From NCBI RefSeq assembly GCF_023228785.1, contig NZ_JALOAN010000032.1:1-26960 (forward strand): a stretch of 26,960 nt of DNA, read 5' to 3'. Both the position numbers and the translations under genes were made by a program. Source of the stretch: Sulfurimonas sp. GTDB taxonomy: Bacteria; Campylobacterota; Campylobacteria; Campylobacterales; Sulfurimonadaceae. This document shows, piece by piece, positions 7,659-14,443 of the stretch (the first letter of the stretch is position 1; every line of letters begins with the position of its first letter). The notes beneath the pieces were generated by a model that was not told where the DNA came from, made no database searches, and saw nothing but the letters and a program-made list of their open reading frames with translations.

Positions 7659-7748
7659 CTAACCAACAAAAAGATGATTTGGTGTTACCACCGCGTAAAT
7701 TGTGTAAATTGCCATGATAACAAGGCCCCATGAAATTATTTTATCCAT
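7659..7748 (-). CDS. 29-residue hydrophobic small protein in the cco operon
   Basis: A complete small ORF: ATG at 7748, stop TAG at 7659. An AAGGAG lies 6 bases before the ATG, as good as any site in this operon. The product starts MDKIISWGLVIMAIYTIYAV and ends VTPNHLFVG, which is a single membrane helix. It sits between the DUF4006 gene (11 bp upstream) and the TPM-domain gene, whose ribosome binding site overlaps its stop. Small single-helix subunits such as CcoQ and CcoM/CcoH-type peptides are known for cbb3 oxidases, so an accessory or assembly peptide is a reasonable guess. I do not recognise the sequence. Confidence 0.65.
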   Translation of the reverse strand: MDKIISWGLVIMAIYTIYAVVTPNHLFVG

Positions 7749-7759
7749 TATTTACTCCT

Positions 7760-7969
7760 TTACTTCACATCAACAACATGCTTAGCATTTTCTGTGCTAA
7801 ACATTTTGATTGATTTTTCATCTTTGATTTCGTAAAAATTAGACATGTTAGCATTTTGTACACTAAGACCCCACACTGTTAGAACAGCAAGGATGCTTAG
7901 TAGTAAAACAGTAGCTATTAACATGCCAGTAATACCATCAAGAGCAAATACGCTTCTATTTTCATTCAT
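7760..7969 (-). CDS. DUF4006 family small membrane protein
   Basis: 69 residues: a polar start (MNENRSVFALDGITGMLIAT), one strongly hydrophobic helix (about 14-34) and a polar tail. The N-terminal FxLxGITGMLIATVLLL pattern matches my recollection of DUF4006, a short Campylobacterota protein encoded after ccoP. Function is not established; the fixed position suggests a cbb3 accessory role. ATG at 7969 follows AAGGAG at 6-base spacing, 10 bp after the ccoP stop. Confidence 0.75.
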   Translation of the reverse strand: MNENRSVFALDGITGMLIATVLLLSILAVLTVWGLSVQNANMSNFYEIKDEKSIKMFSTENAKHVVDVK

Positions 7970-7979
7970 ACCTGACTCC

Positions 7980-8903
7980 TTATTTGCTTAAATCTGTGAC
8001 ATAAGCGCCAACAGCTTCTTTTTGCTTAGCATTAAGTCTATCAAATGCCGGCATTTGACCTATGCTACCTTTTTTACCATGGTTTAAGATGTTAGTAACA
8101 AGTTCTGGACTAAATGTTGCAACACTTGGAGCTACATATTCCATACCTTTACCATCTTCACCATGACAAGCTGCACAAGTACCAACAAACACATCAGCAC
8201 CAGCTCCGCTCATACCATTAGCTACATACTTAGAAACAACATCTATTTCTGCATCTGTAATAAGGGCACCTGTATTAGAGTTAAATAGACCATTACGATC
8301 TGGCATTGGCATCTCTGATCCTAGTAAGTGGTTGTTTGAACCATTCTCGATAGCAAATTTTACAACATTTGCTTCCATTCTTACATTTAGATCTGCTGCT
8401 TTGCCATCTATACCATCAGCATTTAAACCGTGGCACACTTTACACTCTGCTAAGAAAACTGACTTACCCATATCGATTAGTCTATCGCCAGTAATATCAG
8501 CATATTTAGACTCAAACTTTGCATTGTGTGCTGCTGAATCTTCATTATACTCACCAATTTGTGAATATGCGTTTACAGGATAACCTATTGTAAAATACCA
8601 CATACCCCAAATCATTGTAAGCAAAAATGCGATTGCCCAACCCATCGGTAAGTCATTTAAATATTCGCCAATTCCATCCCACTGCTCATCAGCTAACTGA
8701 CCCTGTGCAGTATCGGATTGCATTTGACGAACATACTTAATCACAACAAAAACTGTAATTATTACAAGTGATATAGCACCTGCAATAGCAAGCATATTTA
8801 CGATATCACCATTTAAACCACCTTTAGTTAAGAATATCGTGTAATACGTAGCCCCTAACATAATTGCAGTAATGATAATTCCCCAAAGATAAAGCTTATT
8901 CAT
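7980..8903 (-). CDS. ccoP: cbb3-type cytochrome c oxidase, diheme subunit III
   Basis: 307 residues with hydrophobic helices at about 5-25, 35-56 and 88-106. Two c-type haem sites follow in the periplasmic part, CKVCH at 154-158 and CAACH at 243-247; likely axial methionines are in EMPMPD (198/200) and GQMPAF (284). CcoP relays electrons from cytochrome c through CcoO to the CcoN active site. The ATG at 8903 lies 11 bp after the ccoQ stop. An N-terminal region with two hydrophobic helices before the segment DEQWDGIGEYLNDLP is normal for longer CcoP proteins. No odd features. Confidence 0.96.
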   Translation of the reverse strand: MNKLYLWGIIITAIMLGATYYTIFLTKGGLNGDIVNMLAIAGAISLVIITVFVVIKYVRQMQSDTAQGQLADEQWDGIGEYLNDLPMGWAIAFLLTMIWGMWYFTIGYPVNAYSQIGEYNEDSAAHNAKFESKYADITGDRLIDMGKSVFLAECKVCHGLNADGIDGKAADLNVRMEANVVKFAIENGSNNHLLGSEMPMPDRNGLFNSNTGALITDAEIDVVSKYVANGMSGAGADVFVGTCAACHGEDGKGMEYVAPSVATFSPELVTNILNHGKKGSIGQMPAFDRLNAKQKEAVGAYVTDLSK

Positions 8904-8914
8904 ATATCTCTCTC

Positions 8915-9118
8915 CTATTTCTTTTTATCGTCTGATATAGATGCTACAGGAGTATCATCTATATCGTCATGTAGTGCCATATTGCTATACTCTTCATAGT
9001 CAACTCCATCAGAGTTTTTTCTCTTTGAATATAAATGATATATATATCCATAGAGTCCAATAACTAAAAACACAGTTAGTGCGAAGTAACCATAAGCTTG
9101 TAATTGTGCAATATCCAC
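8915..9118 (-). CDS. ccoQ: cbb3-type cytochrome c oxidase subunit IV
   Basis: 67 residues with one membrane helix (about 10-30, YFALTVFLVIGLYGYIYHLY) and an acidic, Ser/Lys-rich tail. That is the size and layout of CcoQ, a small subunit that stabilises the cbb3 complex. The start is GTG at 9118, with AAGGG 6 bases upstream, 12 bp after ccoO. Identification rests mainly on its position between ccoO and ccoP, since CcoQ sequences diverge quickly. Confidence 0.9.
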   Translation of the reverse strand: MDIAQLQAYGYFALTVFLVIGLYGYIYHLYSKRKNSDGVDYEEYSNMALHDDIDDTPVASISDDKKK

Positions 9119-9130
9119 TATAAACCCTTT

Positions 9131-9823
9131 TTACTTAAGACTATTAAGATATGCAATTAGAGCTACTATCTCAGGAATCTCACCACGAGCAACTGCATCT
9201 TTAACATTTTGATCTTTCATATCAACTGCAATCTCTTTAGCTTCAGCTAAAGCCATGGCATGTGCATCAGTTACATTGTTGGCCATCTTAACCACTTCTG
9301 TAGTTCCATCTTTCATAGGAATTGGCTCATTATAAGGAACCGAGAAGAACTGTGCATTTGTTAATTGTTCTGCATATGCTGTTGGGATATCAGCTATATT
9401 GCTATACATCCAACGATAAGCAGGCATAACAGATCCTGGAACAACACCAGATGGATCTTTCATATGACTTTCATGCCAGTCTGTAGTACGATAGTTACCC
9501 ACACGCATTAAGTCTGGTCCAGTTCTTTTAGAACCCCAAAGAAATGGTCTATCATATGCATACTCACCACTTAATGAGTAGTGACCATAACGGTCAGTCT
9601 CTGATTTAAATGGACGGATAAGCTGTGAGTGACAAGCATTACAACTATTTTTTATATAGATTTGGCGACCAGTAGTCTCCAAAATTGAATATGGCTTAGT
9701 TCCTATCACAGGACGAGAAGCTTGAGCAAAACTTGGAAGAATCTCTACCAATCCTGCAAAAGCAATTACTAAGAACACACCTACCGAGAAAAAGAACGGA
9801 TGCTTTTCTAACCAATGAAACAT
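9131..9823 (-). CDS. ccoO: cbb3-type cytochrome c oxidase, monohaem subunit II
   Basis: 230 residues: one N-terminal helix (about 10-30), the conserved EILPSFAQASRPV turn, then a c-type haem site CNACH at 61-65 with the CcoO hallmarks SQLIRPFKSETDRYG, GSKRTGPDL and the axial methionine in SVMPAY (Met133). CcoO carries electrons between CcoP and CcoN on the periplasmic side. It begins 17 bp after ccoN. Its sequence is fully intact. Confidence 0.97.
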   Translation of the reverse strand: MFHWLEKHPFFFSVGVFLVIAFAGLVEILPSFAQASRPVIGTKPYSILETTGRQIYIKNSCNACHSQLIRPFKSETDRYGHYSLSGEYAYDRPFLWGSKRTGPDLMRVGNYRTTDWHESHMKDPSGVVPGSVMPAYRWMYSNIADIPTAYAEQLTNAQFFSVPYNEPIPMKDGTTEVVKMANNVTDAHAMALAEAKEIAVDMKDQNVKDAVARGEIPEIVALIAYLNSLK

Positions 9824-9840
9824 AATATAATCCTCCCTTT

Positions 9841-11334
9841 CTATGCGCCCATAGGCGATGCAGATTGTAGCTCAGATTCTTCAACAGGACGAGCAGACAT
9901 AGTTTTGTATATGTTATAAGCAAACATAAAGAAACCAACTAAGTATAACAATCCACCAACACCACGAATAGTGTAATAAGGATGTAATACAGTAACAGTA
10001 TCGATAAACGAGTAAGCTAAGTTACCAAATTCATCGTGAGCACGCCACATCATACCTTGAGTAATACCAGCAATCCACATAGAAGTGAAGTATAAAACAA
10101 CACCTAGCGTTTGAATCCAAAACTGTGAAGTCATAAGGCTTTTTGAGTAGATCTCTCTCTTAAATACACGAGGAGCCATGTGAAATAGTGCAGCCATAAT
10201 CATAAAGCCAACCCATCCAAGAACACCGTCATGAACATGCCCAACAATCCAGTCTGTAAAGTGCGCTATTGCATTTACTGATTTGATGGCCTGAATAGGA
10301 CCTTCTAATGTAGAGAACATATAGAATGTTGAAGCTAGAATCATAAACTTAATAAGTGGAGATGCTGCAACTTGTTGCCATTCGCCCTTCATTGTAAGAA
10401 GCATATTTATCGCTGAACCCCATGATGGTAAGATCAGGATAACAGAGAAAATTGAACCCATTGTCTGCATCCAGTCAGGAACAGTTGAGTATAATAAGTG
10501 GTGACCACCAGCCCATAGATAAAGAAACATCAATCCCCAAAAAGATAGTAATGATAACTTATATGAGTAGATAGCTTGACCAGACTCTTTTGGTAAAAAG
10601 TAGTAGATCATCGCAACTATAGGAACAGTAAAACCAAATGCAACAGCATTGTGACCATACCACCATTGAACTAGTGCATCATTTGTACCTGCGTACATAG
10701 AGATAGAGTGCCACCAGTTTCCGCCTACATGACTCCCATCAGGCGCAGATGCCATTATAGTCGGGATTTCCATATTGTTAAATAGATAAAGCATAGCTAT
10801 TCCAAGGAATGTAGCTATATAGTACCAAACAGAGATATATAGTGATTTTTCACGGCGAATACCGATAAGTCCAAATATACTCATACCAAAAAGAACCCAC
10901 ACGACAACGATTGCGATATCGATAGGCCACTCAAATTCAGCATACTCTTTTGAAGTAGTAACACCTGCAAAAAGTGATATAACAACTGCTACAACAGTTA
11001 TTATGTACAACCAAAAGTGCAACTTGCCTAAAAACATCAGCAGTTTTGACTCTGCCATTGATACTTTTAATACACGCTGACCAACATAATACCAAGTAGC
11101 AAAAATACCACTAAGTGTAAACCCGAAAATAACTGCATCAGTATGCAGTGGACGAAGACGACTAAAGTTTGTATATTCAGCAAGACCTTCACCTAACATC
11201 AGGTTTAACCCTGGATAAGCAAGTTGAAATGCTAAAATTACACCGATGAGCATGCCAACAATTCCTAGAGCAATTGTTGTGAACATAAACATCTTCGTAA
11301 CCGTATAGTCGTACTCTAATGGACGATTCTCCAT
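9841..11334 (-). CDS. ccoN: cbb3-type cytochrome c oxidase, catalytic subunit I
   Basis: 497 residues, a haem-copper oxidase with about 12 helices. Visible metal ligands: His64 (RPLHTDAV, low-spin haem b), His228 (WWYGHNA) with His278 and His279 (GGHHLL) for CuB, and the GHVHDG pair His366/His368 for haems b3 and b. Tyr272, six residues before His278, is the expected cross-linked tyrosine of cbb3 oxidases. It reduces oxygen at low concentration and pumps protons. I start at ATG 11334 because AAGGAGG lies 6 bases upstream; a longer frame to 11388 has no support. It is the first gene of the string ending in addA. Upstream are a TTTAC-N4-GTAAA palindrome and an 8-bp direct repeat. Confidence 0.97.
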   Translation of the reverse strand: MENRPLEYDYTVTKMFMFTTIALGIVGMLIGVILAFQLAYPGLNLMLGEGLAEYTNFSRLRPLHTDAVIFGFTLSGIFATWYYVGQRVLKVSMAESKLLMFLGKLHFWLYIITVVAVVISLFAGVTTSKEYAEFEWPIDIAIVVVWVLFGMSIFGLIGIRREKSLYISVWYYIATFLGIAMLYLFNNMEIPTIMASAPDGSHVGGNWWHSISMYAGTNDALVQWWYGHNAVAFGFTVPIVAMIYYFLPKESGQAIYSYKLSLLSFWGLMFLYLWAGGHHLLYSTVPDWMQTMGSIFSVILILPSWGSAINMLLTMKGEWQQVAASPLIKFMILASTFYMFSTLEGPIQAIKSVNAIAHFTDWIVGHVHDGVLGWVGFMIMAALFHMAPRVFKREIYSKSLMTSQFWIQTLGVVLYFTSMWIAGITQGMMWRAHDEFGNLAYSFIDTVTVLHPYYTIRGVGGLLYLVGFFMFAYNIYKTMSARPVEESELQSASPMGA

Positions 11335-11369
11335 ATATAGCCTCCTTAAAGATTCAAAGCAATTATGCC

Positions 11370-11397
11370 TAATTAGATATATGACCATATAATTAGA
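11370..11397. repeat. Direct repeat TAATTAGA x2 upstream of ccoN
   Basis: The octamer TAATTAGA occurs at 11370-11377 and 11390-11397, exactly 20 bp apart (about two helical turns), 36-63 bp before the ccoN ATG. The spacing on one DNA face is what tandem response-regulator sites look like, but AT-rich octamers are common here. Confidence 0.35.
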
Positions 11398-11489
11398 CCA
11401 ATTAACAGCATTACTATAACCATAGAAATGTTTAAAGTATCTTAAAAAATGACTATTTTATGACAAATTTGAAAAATATAAGTTTTTTG

Positions 11490-11503
11490 TTTACTTTTGT
11501 AAA
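11490..11503. promoter_or_regulatory. Crp/Fnr-like palindrome upstream of ccoN
   Basis: TTTAC-TTTT-GTAAA, a perfect 5-4-5 inverted repeat about 155 bp upstream of the ccoN ATG. Crp/Fnr-family sites have this 5-N4-5 layout (FNR TTGAT-N4-ATCAA; the Campylobacter NssR site is TTAAC-N4-GTTAA). Oxygen- or NO-responsive control of cbb3 oxidase would make sense. The match to a known consensus is only partial. Confidence 0.35.
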
Positions 11504-11555
11504 TTTATATTTGTTTAAGAAAGTGAGGTTTATTTTTTGGTTGGCTTATGAGGAG

Positions 11556-11580
11556 ACTAAGATGCTAAGTGCATCTTAGT
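11556..11580 (-). terminator. Hairpin just after carA
   Basis: ACTAAGATGC-TAAGT-GCATCTTAGT, a perfect 10-bp stem with a 5-base loop, starting 1 bp after the carA stop. On the minus strand no T-run follows it, so it is an atypical terminator or a 3'-end processing structure. T-rich sequence follows only on the plus strand, where no gene ends. It separates carA from the ccoN promoter region. Confidence 0.5.
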
Positions 11581-11581
11581 T

Positions 11582-12706
11582 TTATCTTTTTATAAGTGAA
11601 AGAAATTCGTTAAATACATAATTACTCTCTTTTGGTCCAGGATTTGCCTCTGGATGATGCTGAACTGAAAAAATTGGAGAGTCATTATACCTTAACCCTT
11701 CTATTGTATTGTCAAAAAGATTAATGTGAGTTACTTCTGCAATCTCTACTATATTATCAGGAACATTGTAGTTATGGTTTTGAGCTGTAATCTCTACAAA
11801 TCCATTTTTAATATTCTTAACAGGATGGTTTCCACCGTGGTGTCCAAATTTTAATTTATATGTCTCATAGCCATGAGAGATAGAGAGTAGTTGATGCCCT
11901 AGGCAGATTCCAAACATTGGTACCTTTGCATCTATGAGTTTTTTTATCTGCTCTTGTTCTTTTTTTAATACAAGTGGATCACCAGGTCCATTTGACAGAA
12001 ATACTCCATCTATAGATTTTGAAGTGTATTTCTCTATCAAGTCATCCGCACTAAAGTTATTTGGAAGAACTTCAACACTCATCCCTGCACCCACCAGCCC
12101 ATTTAAAATATTTCTTTTTACACCAAAATCAATTACTGCAATATTTGCCTGAGGAGTCGGAGGAGCATCATACTTAAATTCTCGATCTGAGTAAGTAGAA
12201 CTTTCATGAATATAAGCTTTTTTTGTACTAACTTCTTCTATATAGTTTATATCTTCAATGCGAGGAGAACTCTCTAAAATCTTTTTTAGCTCTGCTTTAT
12301 CACCAATAGAAGTAGATGCTATCATCATCATAGCACCCTCTTTTCTTATCATCTTAGTTAGATATCTTGTATCAATATCGCAAATTCCCATTACGTTATG
12401 CTTTATCAAAAACTCATCTAATGGTCCCTCAGCTCTAAAGTTCGAATATCTGTTTTGATATTTTCTAACCAGTACACCTTTCGCATGTGCTTTTGAGCTT
12501 TGCATGTCTTGCTCATTTGCACCAACATTCCCAATCTCGGGCATAGTAAATGTAACAAACTGTCCTGCATATGATGGATCAGACATAATCTCTTGATAGC
12601 CTGTCATAGATGTATTAAAAACTATTTCACCAACTACAGTACCTTCTGCACCAAAACTATTTGCTTCTAAAAAAGTTCCATTTTCAAGATATATATACGC
12701 TTTCAC
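11582..12706 (-). CDS. carA: Carbamoyl-phosphate synthase small (glutaminase) subunit
   Basis: 374 residues. The N-terminal CarA domain has NTSMTGYQEIMSDPSYAGQ (31-49) and GICDIDTRYLTK (107-118). The C-terminal class I glutamine amidotransferase has the nucleophile Cys268 in FGICLGHQLL and the partners His351 and Glu353 in HHPEANPGP. It delivers ammonia from glutamine to CarB for carbamoyl phosphate, used for pyrimidines and arginine. carB is not adjacent. The start is GTG at 12706 with AAGGAG 6 bases upstream. It is the last gene of the minus-strand string beginning at 17683; the gap to the DUF507 gene is 37 bp. Confidence 0.97.
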   Translation of the reverse strand: MKAYIYLENGTFLEANSFGAEGTVVGEIVFNTSMTGYQEIMSDPSYAGQFVTFTMPEIGNVGANEQDMQSSKAHAKGVLVRKYQNRYSNFRAEGPLDEFLIKHNVMGICDIDTRYLTKMIRKEGAMMMIASTSIGDKAELKKILESSPRIEDINYIEEVSTKKAYIHESSTYSDREFKYDAPPTPQANIAVIDFGVKRNILNGLVGAGMSVEVLPNNFSADDLIEKYTSKSIDGVFLSNGPGDPLVLKKEQEQIKKLIDAKVPMFGICLGHQLLSISHGYETYKLKFGHHGGNHPVKNIKNGFVEITAQNHNYNVPDNIVEIAEVTHINLFDNTIEGLRYNDSPIFSVQHHPEANPGPKESNYVFNEFLSLIKR

Positions 12707-12743
12707 TTAGCTCTCCTTTGCTTAAAAAGAAAATTTACTCTCA

Positions 12744-13295
12744 TTATTCCATGCCTCTTTTCATAAGCTCTTCTCTATAAATTTTTTCATAAAGAATATC
12801 AAACTCATCTGTTCCTGGGATATATCTTTTCTTATAAGATCTAATCCTATCCATTACTGCATCTTCTATCTGTGAAGCATCTGCTATAAATGATGTTATA
12901 GCATTATAGATAATATTTTTTATACGGTTTTCTGTAACATCAAAGTGGATCAAATCCTCTTCATAAAGCTCATCTAAAATCTTATGAGAGATATCTGAGT
13001 ATCTCTCTTCGTAGTTTAGTATAACACCAAATTCTGGTGCTAATTTTTTCTTTATCATAAAAAATAGCTGTCTCTCATCTGCAAGCATGAACTCAATCTC
13101 TTCTTCATTTTCATCACAGATCTCTCCAGCTTTTTCTTCTAGTGCCATCTCTTGCTTTACGCTATGAGCAAGTACCTTCTCAGCCTCTTTTGCTACTATC
13201 TCAAGCCCTTTTGTCATCGTGACAACACCACTTTTATTTAAGTCAATTGCAACCCTGCTAGATATGTGAGGTATAGTTTTTAGTGATATTTTCAT
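12744..13295 (-). CDS. DUF507 family protein
   Basis: 183 residues, soluble, rich in Glu and Lys, no signal peptide. It begins MKISLKTIPHISSRVAIDL and has an EEKAGEICDENEEEIEFM segment and a C-terminal RSYKKRYIPGTDEFDILYEK part, matching the DUF507 family I know from Campylobacterota and Aquificota. The function is unknown. An AGGG lies 7 bases before the ATG. A 114-bp gap separates it from the MotE-like gene, so it may have its own promoter and be transcribed with carA. Its place between motE-like and carA is conserved in Campylobacter, as I recall (Cj1495c). Confidence 0.8.
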   Translation of the reverse strand: MKISLKTIPHISSRVAIDLNKSGVVTMTKGLEIVAKEAEKVLAHSVKQEMALEEKAGEICDENEEEIEFMLADERQLFFMIKKKLAPEFGVILNYEERYSDISHKILDELYEEDLIHFDVTENRIKNIIYNAITSFIADASQIEDAVMDRIRSYKKRYIPGTDEFDILYEKIYREELMKRGME

Positions 13296-13409
13296 CGCGT
13301 GACCCTACTTGTTAAATTAATTTGTGAATTTTACAATAAAAATGATTAGAGTTTGATTATTTACTAATCTTACGCTCTAGAGCTTTAAAAATTATTTTGT
13401 AAGAGTTAA

Positions 13410-13919
13410 TTACTTAACTAATAGAAGTGTTAAATCAGACGCTTTTTTAGGTTCCATCTTAGATAAAATTTTTCCTACAGTTTTTGGTTTTAACGAGCTA
13501 AGAATAGATGCTGCTTCTTCATTTTCCATATCTGAGAGTATCGCAGCAGCTGAAGCTTCTTTCATCTTTGCAAATGTTTGACCTATTTTATCCATCTTTA
13601 TATTTTTTAATTCTTCTAAGATCCCTTCATTTTTTGTAAGCATTTGTTTGATGGAGTCTTCTTTTTCTTTTATTTCTAAGAGTTTTTTATCTACTACTTC
13701 TTCTTTTTCATTGAGTCTTGTTTCTTTTTTTTTGAGTAGTTCTTCTGTCGCGATTTGCAAGGCACTAAGTGCTTGTTTTTGTTCATCTATGCGCTCAAGT
13801 TCAACTAAGAGCTCACTCTTTCTCTCTTTGAAGATCTCAGTACATTCAAAGAGTTTATCGCTTGTCTCTAATGATAGAAGTGATGCTAAAAGGAGATGTA
13901 GGAGTATAAATATTTTCAA
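13410..13919 (-). CDS. MotE-like secreted coiled-coil protein with MgtE_N-type domain
   Basis: 169 residues: signal peptide (about 1-16, MKIFILLHLLLASLLS), a long coiled coil (about 30-108, Glu/Lys/Leu-rich) and a C-terminal helical repeat domain (about 108-169) with A-A-A-I-L-S-D-M-E and A-A-S-I-L-S-S-L-x-P repeats typical of the MgtE intracellular N domain / FliG-like fold. This is the layout of MotE-type flagellar accessory proteins. I recall that the C. jejuni counterpart Cj1496c is a periplasmic glycoprotein that influences invasion and chick colonisation. The ATG overlaps the stop of the fliJ-like gene (ATGA), so translation is coupled. The motor role is inferred from domain and neighbour. 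Confidence 0.75.
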   Translation of the reverse strand: MKIFILLHLLLASLLSLETSDKLFECTEIFKERKSELLVELERIDEQKQALSALQIATEELLKKKETRLNEKEEVVDKKLLEIKEKEDSIKQMLTKNEGILEELKNIKMDKIGQTFAKMKEASAAAILSDMENEEAASILSSLKPKTVGKILSKMEPKKASDLTLLLVK

Positions 13920-14338
13920 TTTCTTTCCTTTTTGTTGTGAGTCATAAGTGCTACTTCATCGAGATCTTTCATCTCTTGAATTTTGAGTCTCTTTAGCTCT
14001 TTATTTGCCTCTTGAAGTTCTAAGTATTTAAATTTTTCATGCTCAATAGTATCTAGTTTTAGTTTTTCTTTTGCTTGATTTACTTGATCTTGTGCATAAA
14101 CGATCCACTCTTGATTGTGTTTGACAAAGCCTCTTGCGGAATTTAAGAGCTCACGAGAGGTAAGAAACTCTCTCATGTTTCCATGCTGTGGACTTGTGAT
14201 CTCATCTAGTGTTTCGTAGGATTTCTCTAGTGCAACTTTTGCTGAGTTTAAGTCAGCATTTGCCTTTTGTAAAATACCCTCGCTTTTATCCATAGCAGTT
14301 TTTTTTAACTTGACTAAGGGGGTAAAGCGGGTTTTCAT
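13916..14338 (-). CDS. FliJ-like coiled-coil protein (putative flagellar export component)
   Basis: 140 residues, almost entirely alpha-helical coiled coil, starting MKTRFTPLVKLKKTAMDKSE. FliJ proteins have the same size, a basic F-x-x-L-x-x-L/K start and no signal peptide; FliJ is the central stalk that couples the FliI ATPase to the export gate. The H. pylori protein in this position (HP0256, next to purA HP0255) was described as FliJ-like. I chose ATG 14338 (AAGGA 7 bases upstream); the frame stays open to 14410, but that part runs through a palindromic element and is not credible. The gene overlaps the MotE-like start by 4 bp. Confidence 0.72.
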   Translation of the reverse strand: MKTRFTPLVKLKKTAMDKSEGILQKANADLNSAKVALEKSYETLDEITSPQHGNMREFLTSRELLNSARGFVKHNQEWIVYAQDQVNQAKEKLKLDTIEHEKFKYLELQEANKELKRLKIQEMKDLDEVALMTHNKKERN

Positions 14339-14357
14339 ACAACATTCCTTATCTCGT

Positions 14358-14431
14358 TCCATCCTCTCCTGAGGTGGAATGCATATACACCTAATTAAGA
14401 TATATGTCACACCTCAGGAGAGGTGTGACAA
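14358..14431 (+). repeat. Composite palindromic element, diverged copy 3
   Basis: 74 bp between purA and the fliJ-like gene. The right hairpin (14408-14431) is a perfect 10-bp stem, GTCACACCTC around AGGA. The left hairpin (14358 to about 14382, GTTCCATCCTC... GAGGTGGAA) has one bulge. As in copies 1 and 2, the left arm starts GTTCC, the two hairpins carry the same core in opposite directions (CTCTCCTGAGG against CCTCAGGAGAG), and the spacer is bounded by ATATA tracts. The core sequence differs from copies 1 and 2, so this is either another subfamily or a convergent form. Confidence 0.75.
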
Positions 14432-14443
14432 GGGTGGTTAGGC

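Noticed and set aside
7651..7731. Longer start of the TPM-domain gene at ATG 7731
   Set aside because: It overlaps the 29-codon ORF out of frame, has no ribosome binding site and would bury the signal peptide; TTG 7650 fits all three points.
9696..9938. 80-codon minus frame spanning the ccoN-ccoO junction
   Set aside because: Overlaps two certain genes in another frame; composition is not protein-like.
11335..11388. Upstream extension of ccoN
   Set aside because: AAGGAGG sits 6 bases before ATG 11334, and the extension is not CcoN-like.
11104..11397. Resemblance of the ccoN upstream CCTAATTAGATATATG stretch to the spacer of the element at 14358
   Set aside because: About 15 AT-rich bases with an indel and no hairpins around it; probably chance.
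13648..13947. 99-codon Ser/Phe-rich plus-strand frame opposite the MotE-like gene
   Set aside because: Its runs of Ser, Phe and Leu are the antisense image of the Glu/Lys-rich coiled coil; not a gene.
14339..14410. N-terminal extension of the fliJ-like frame
   Set aside because: The 24 extra codons run through the palindromic element, give a Cys-rich sequence unlike FliJ, and lack a ribosome binding site; ATG 14338 has AAGGA.
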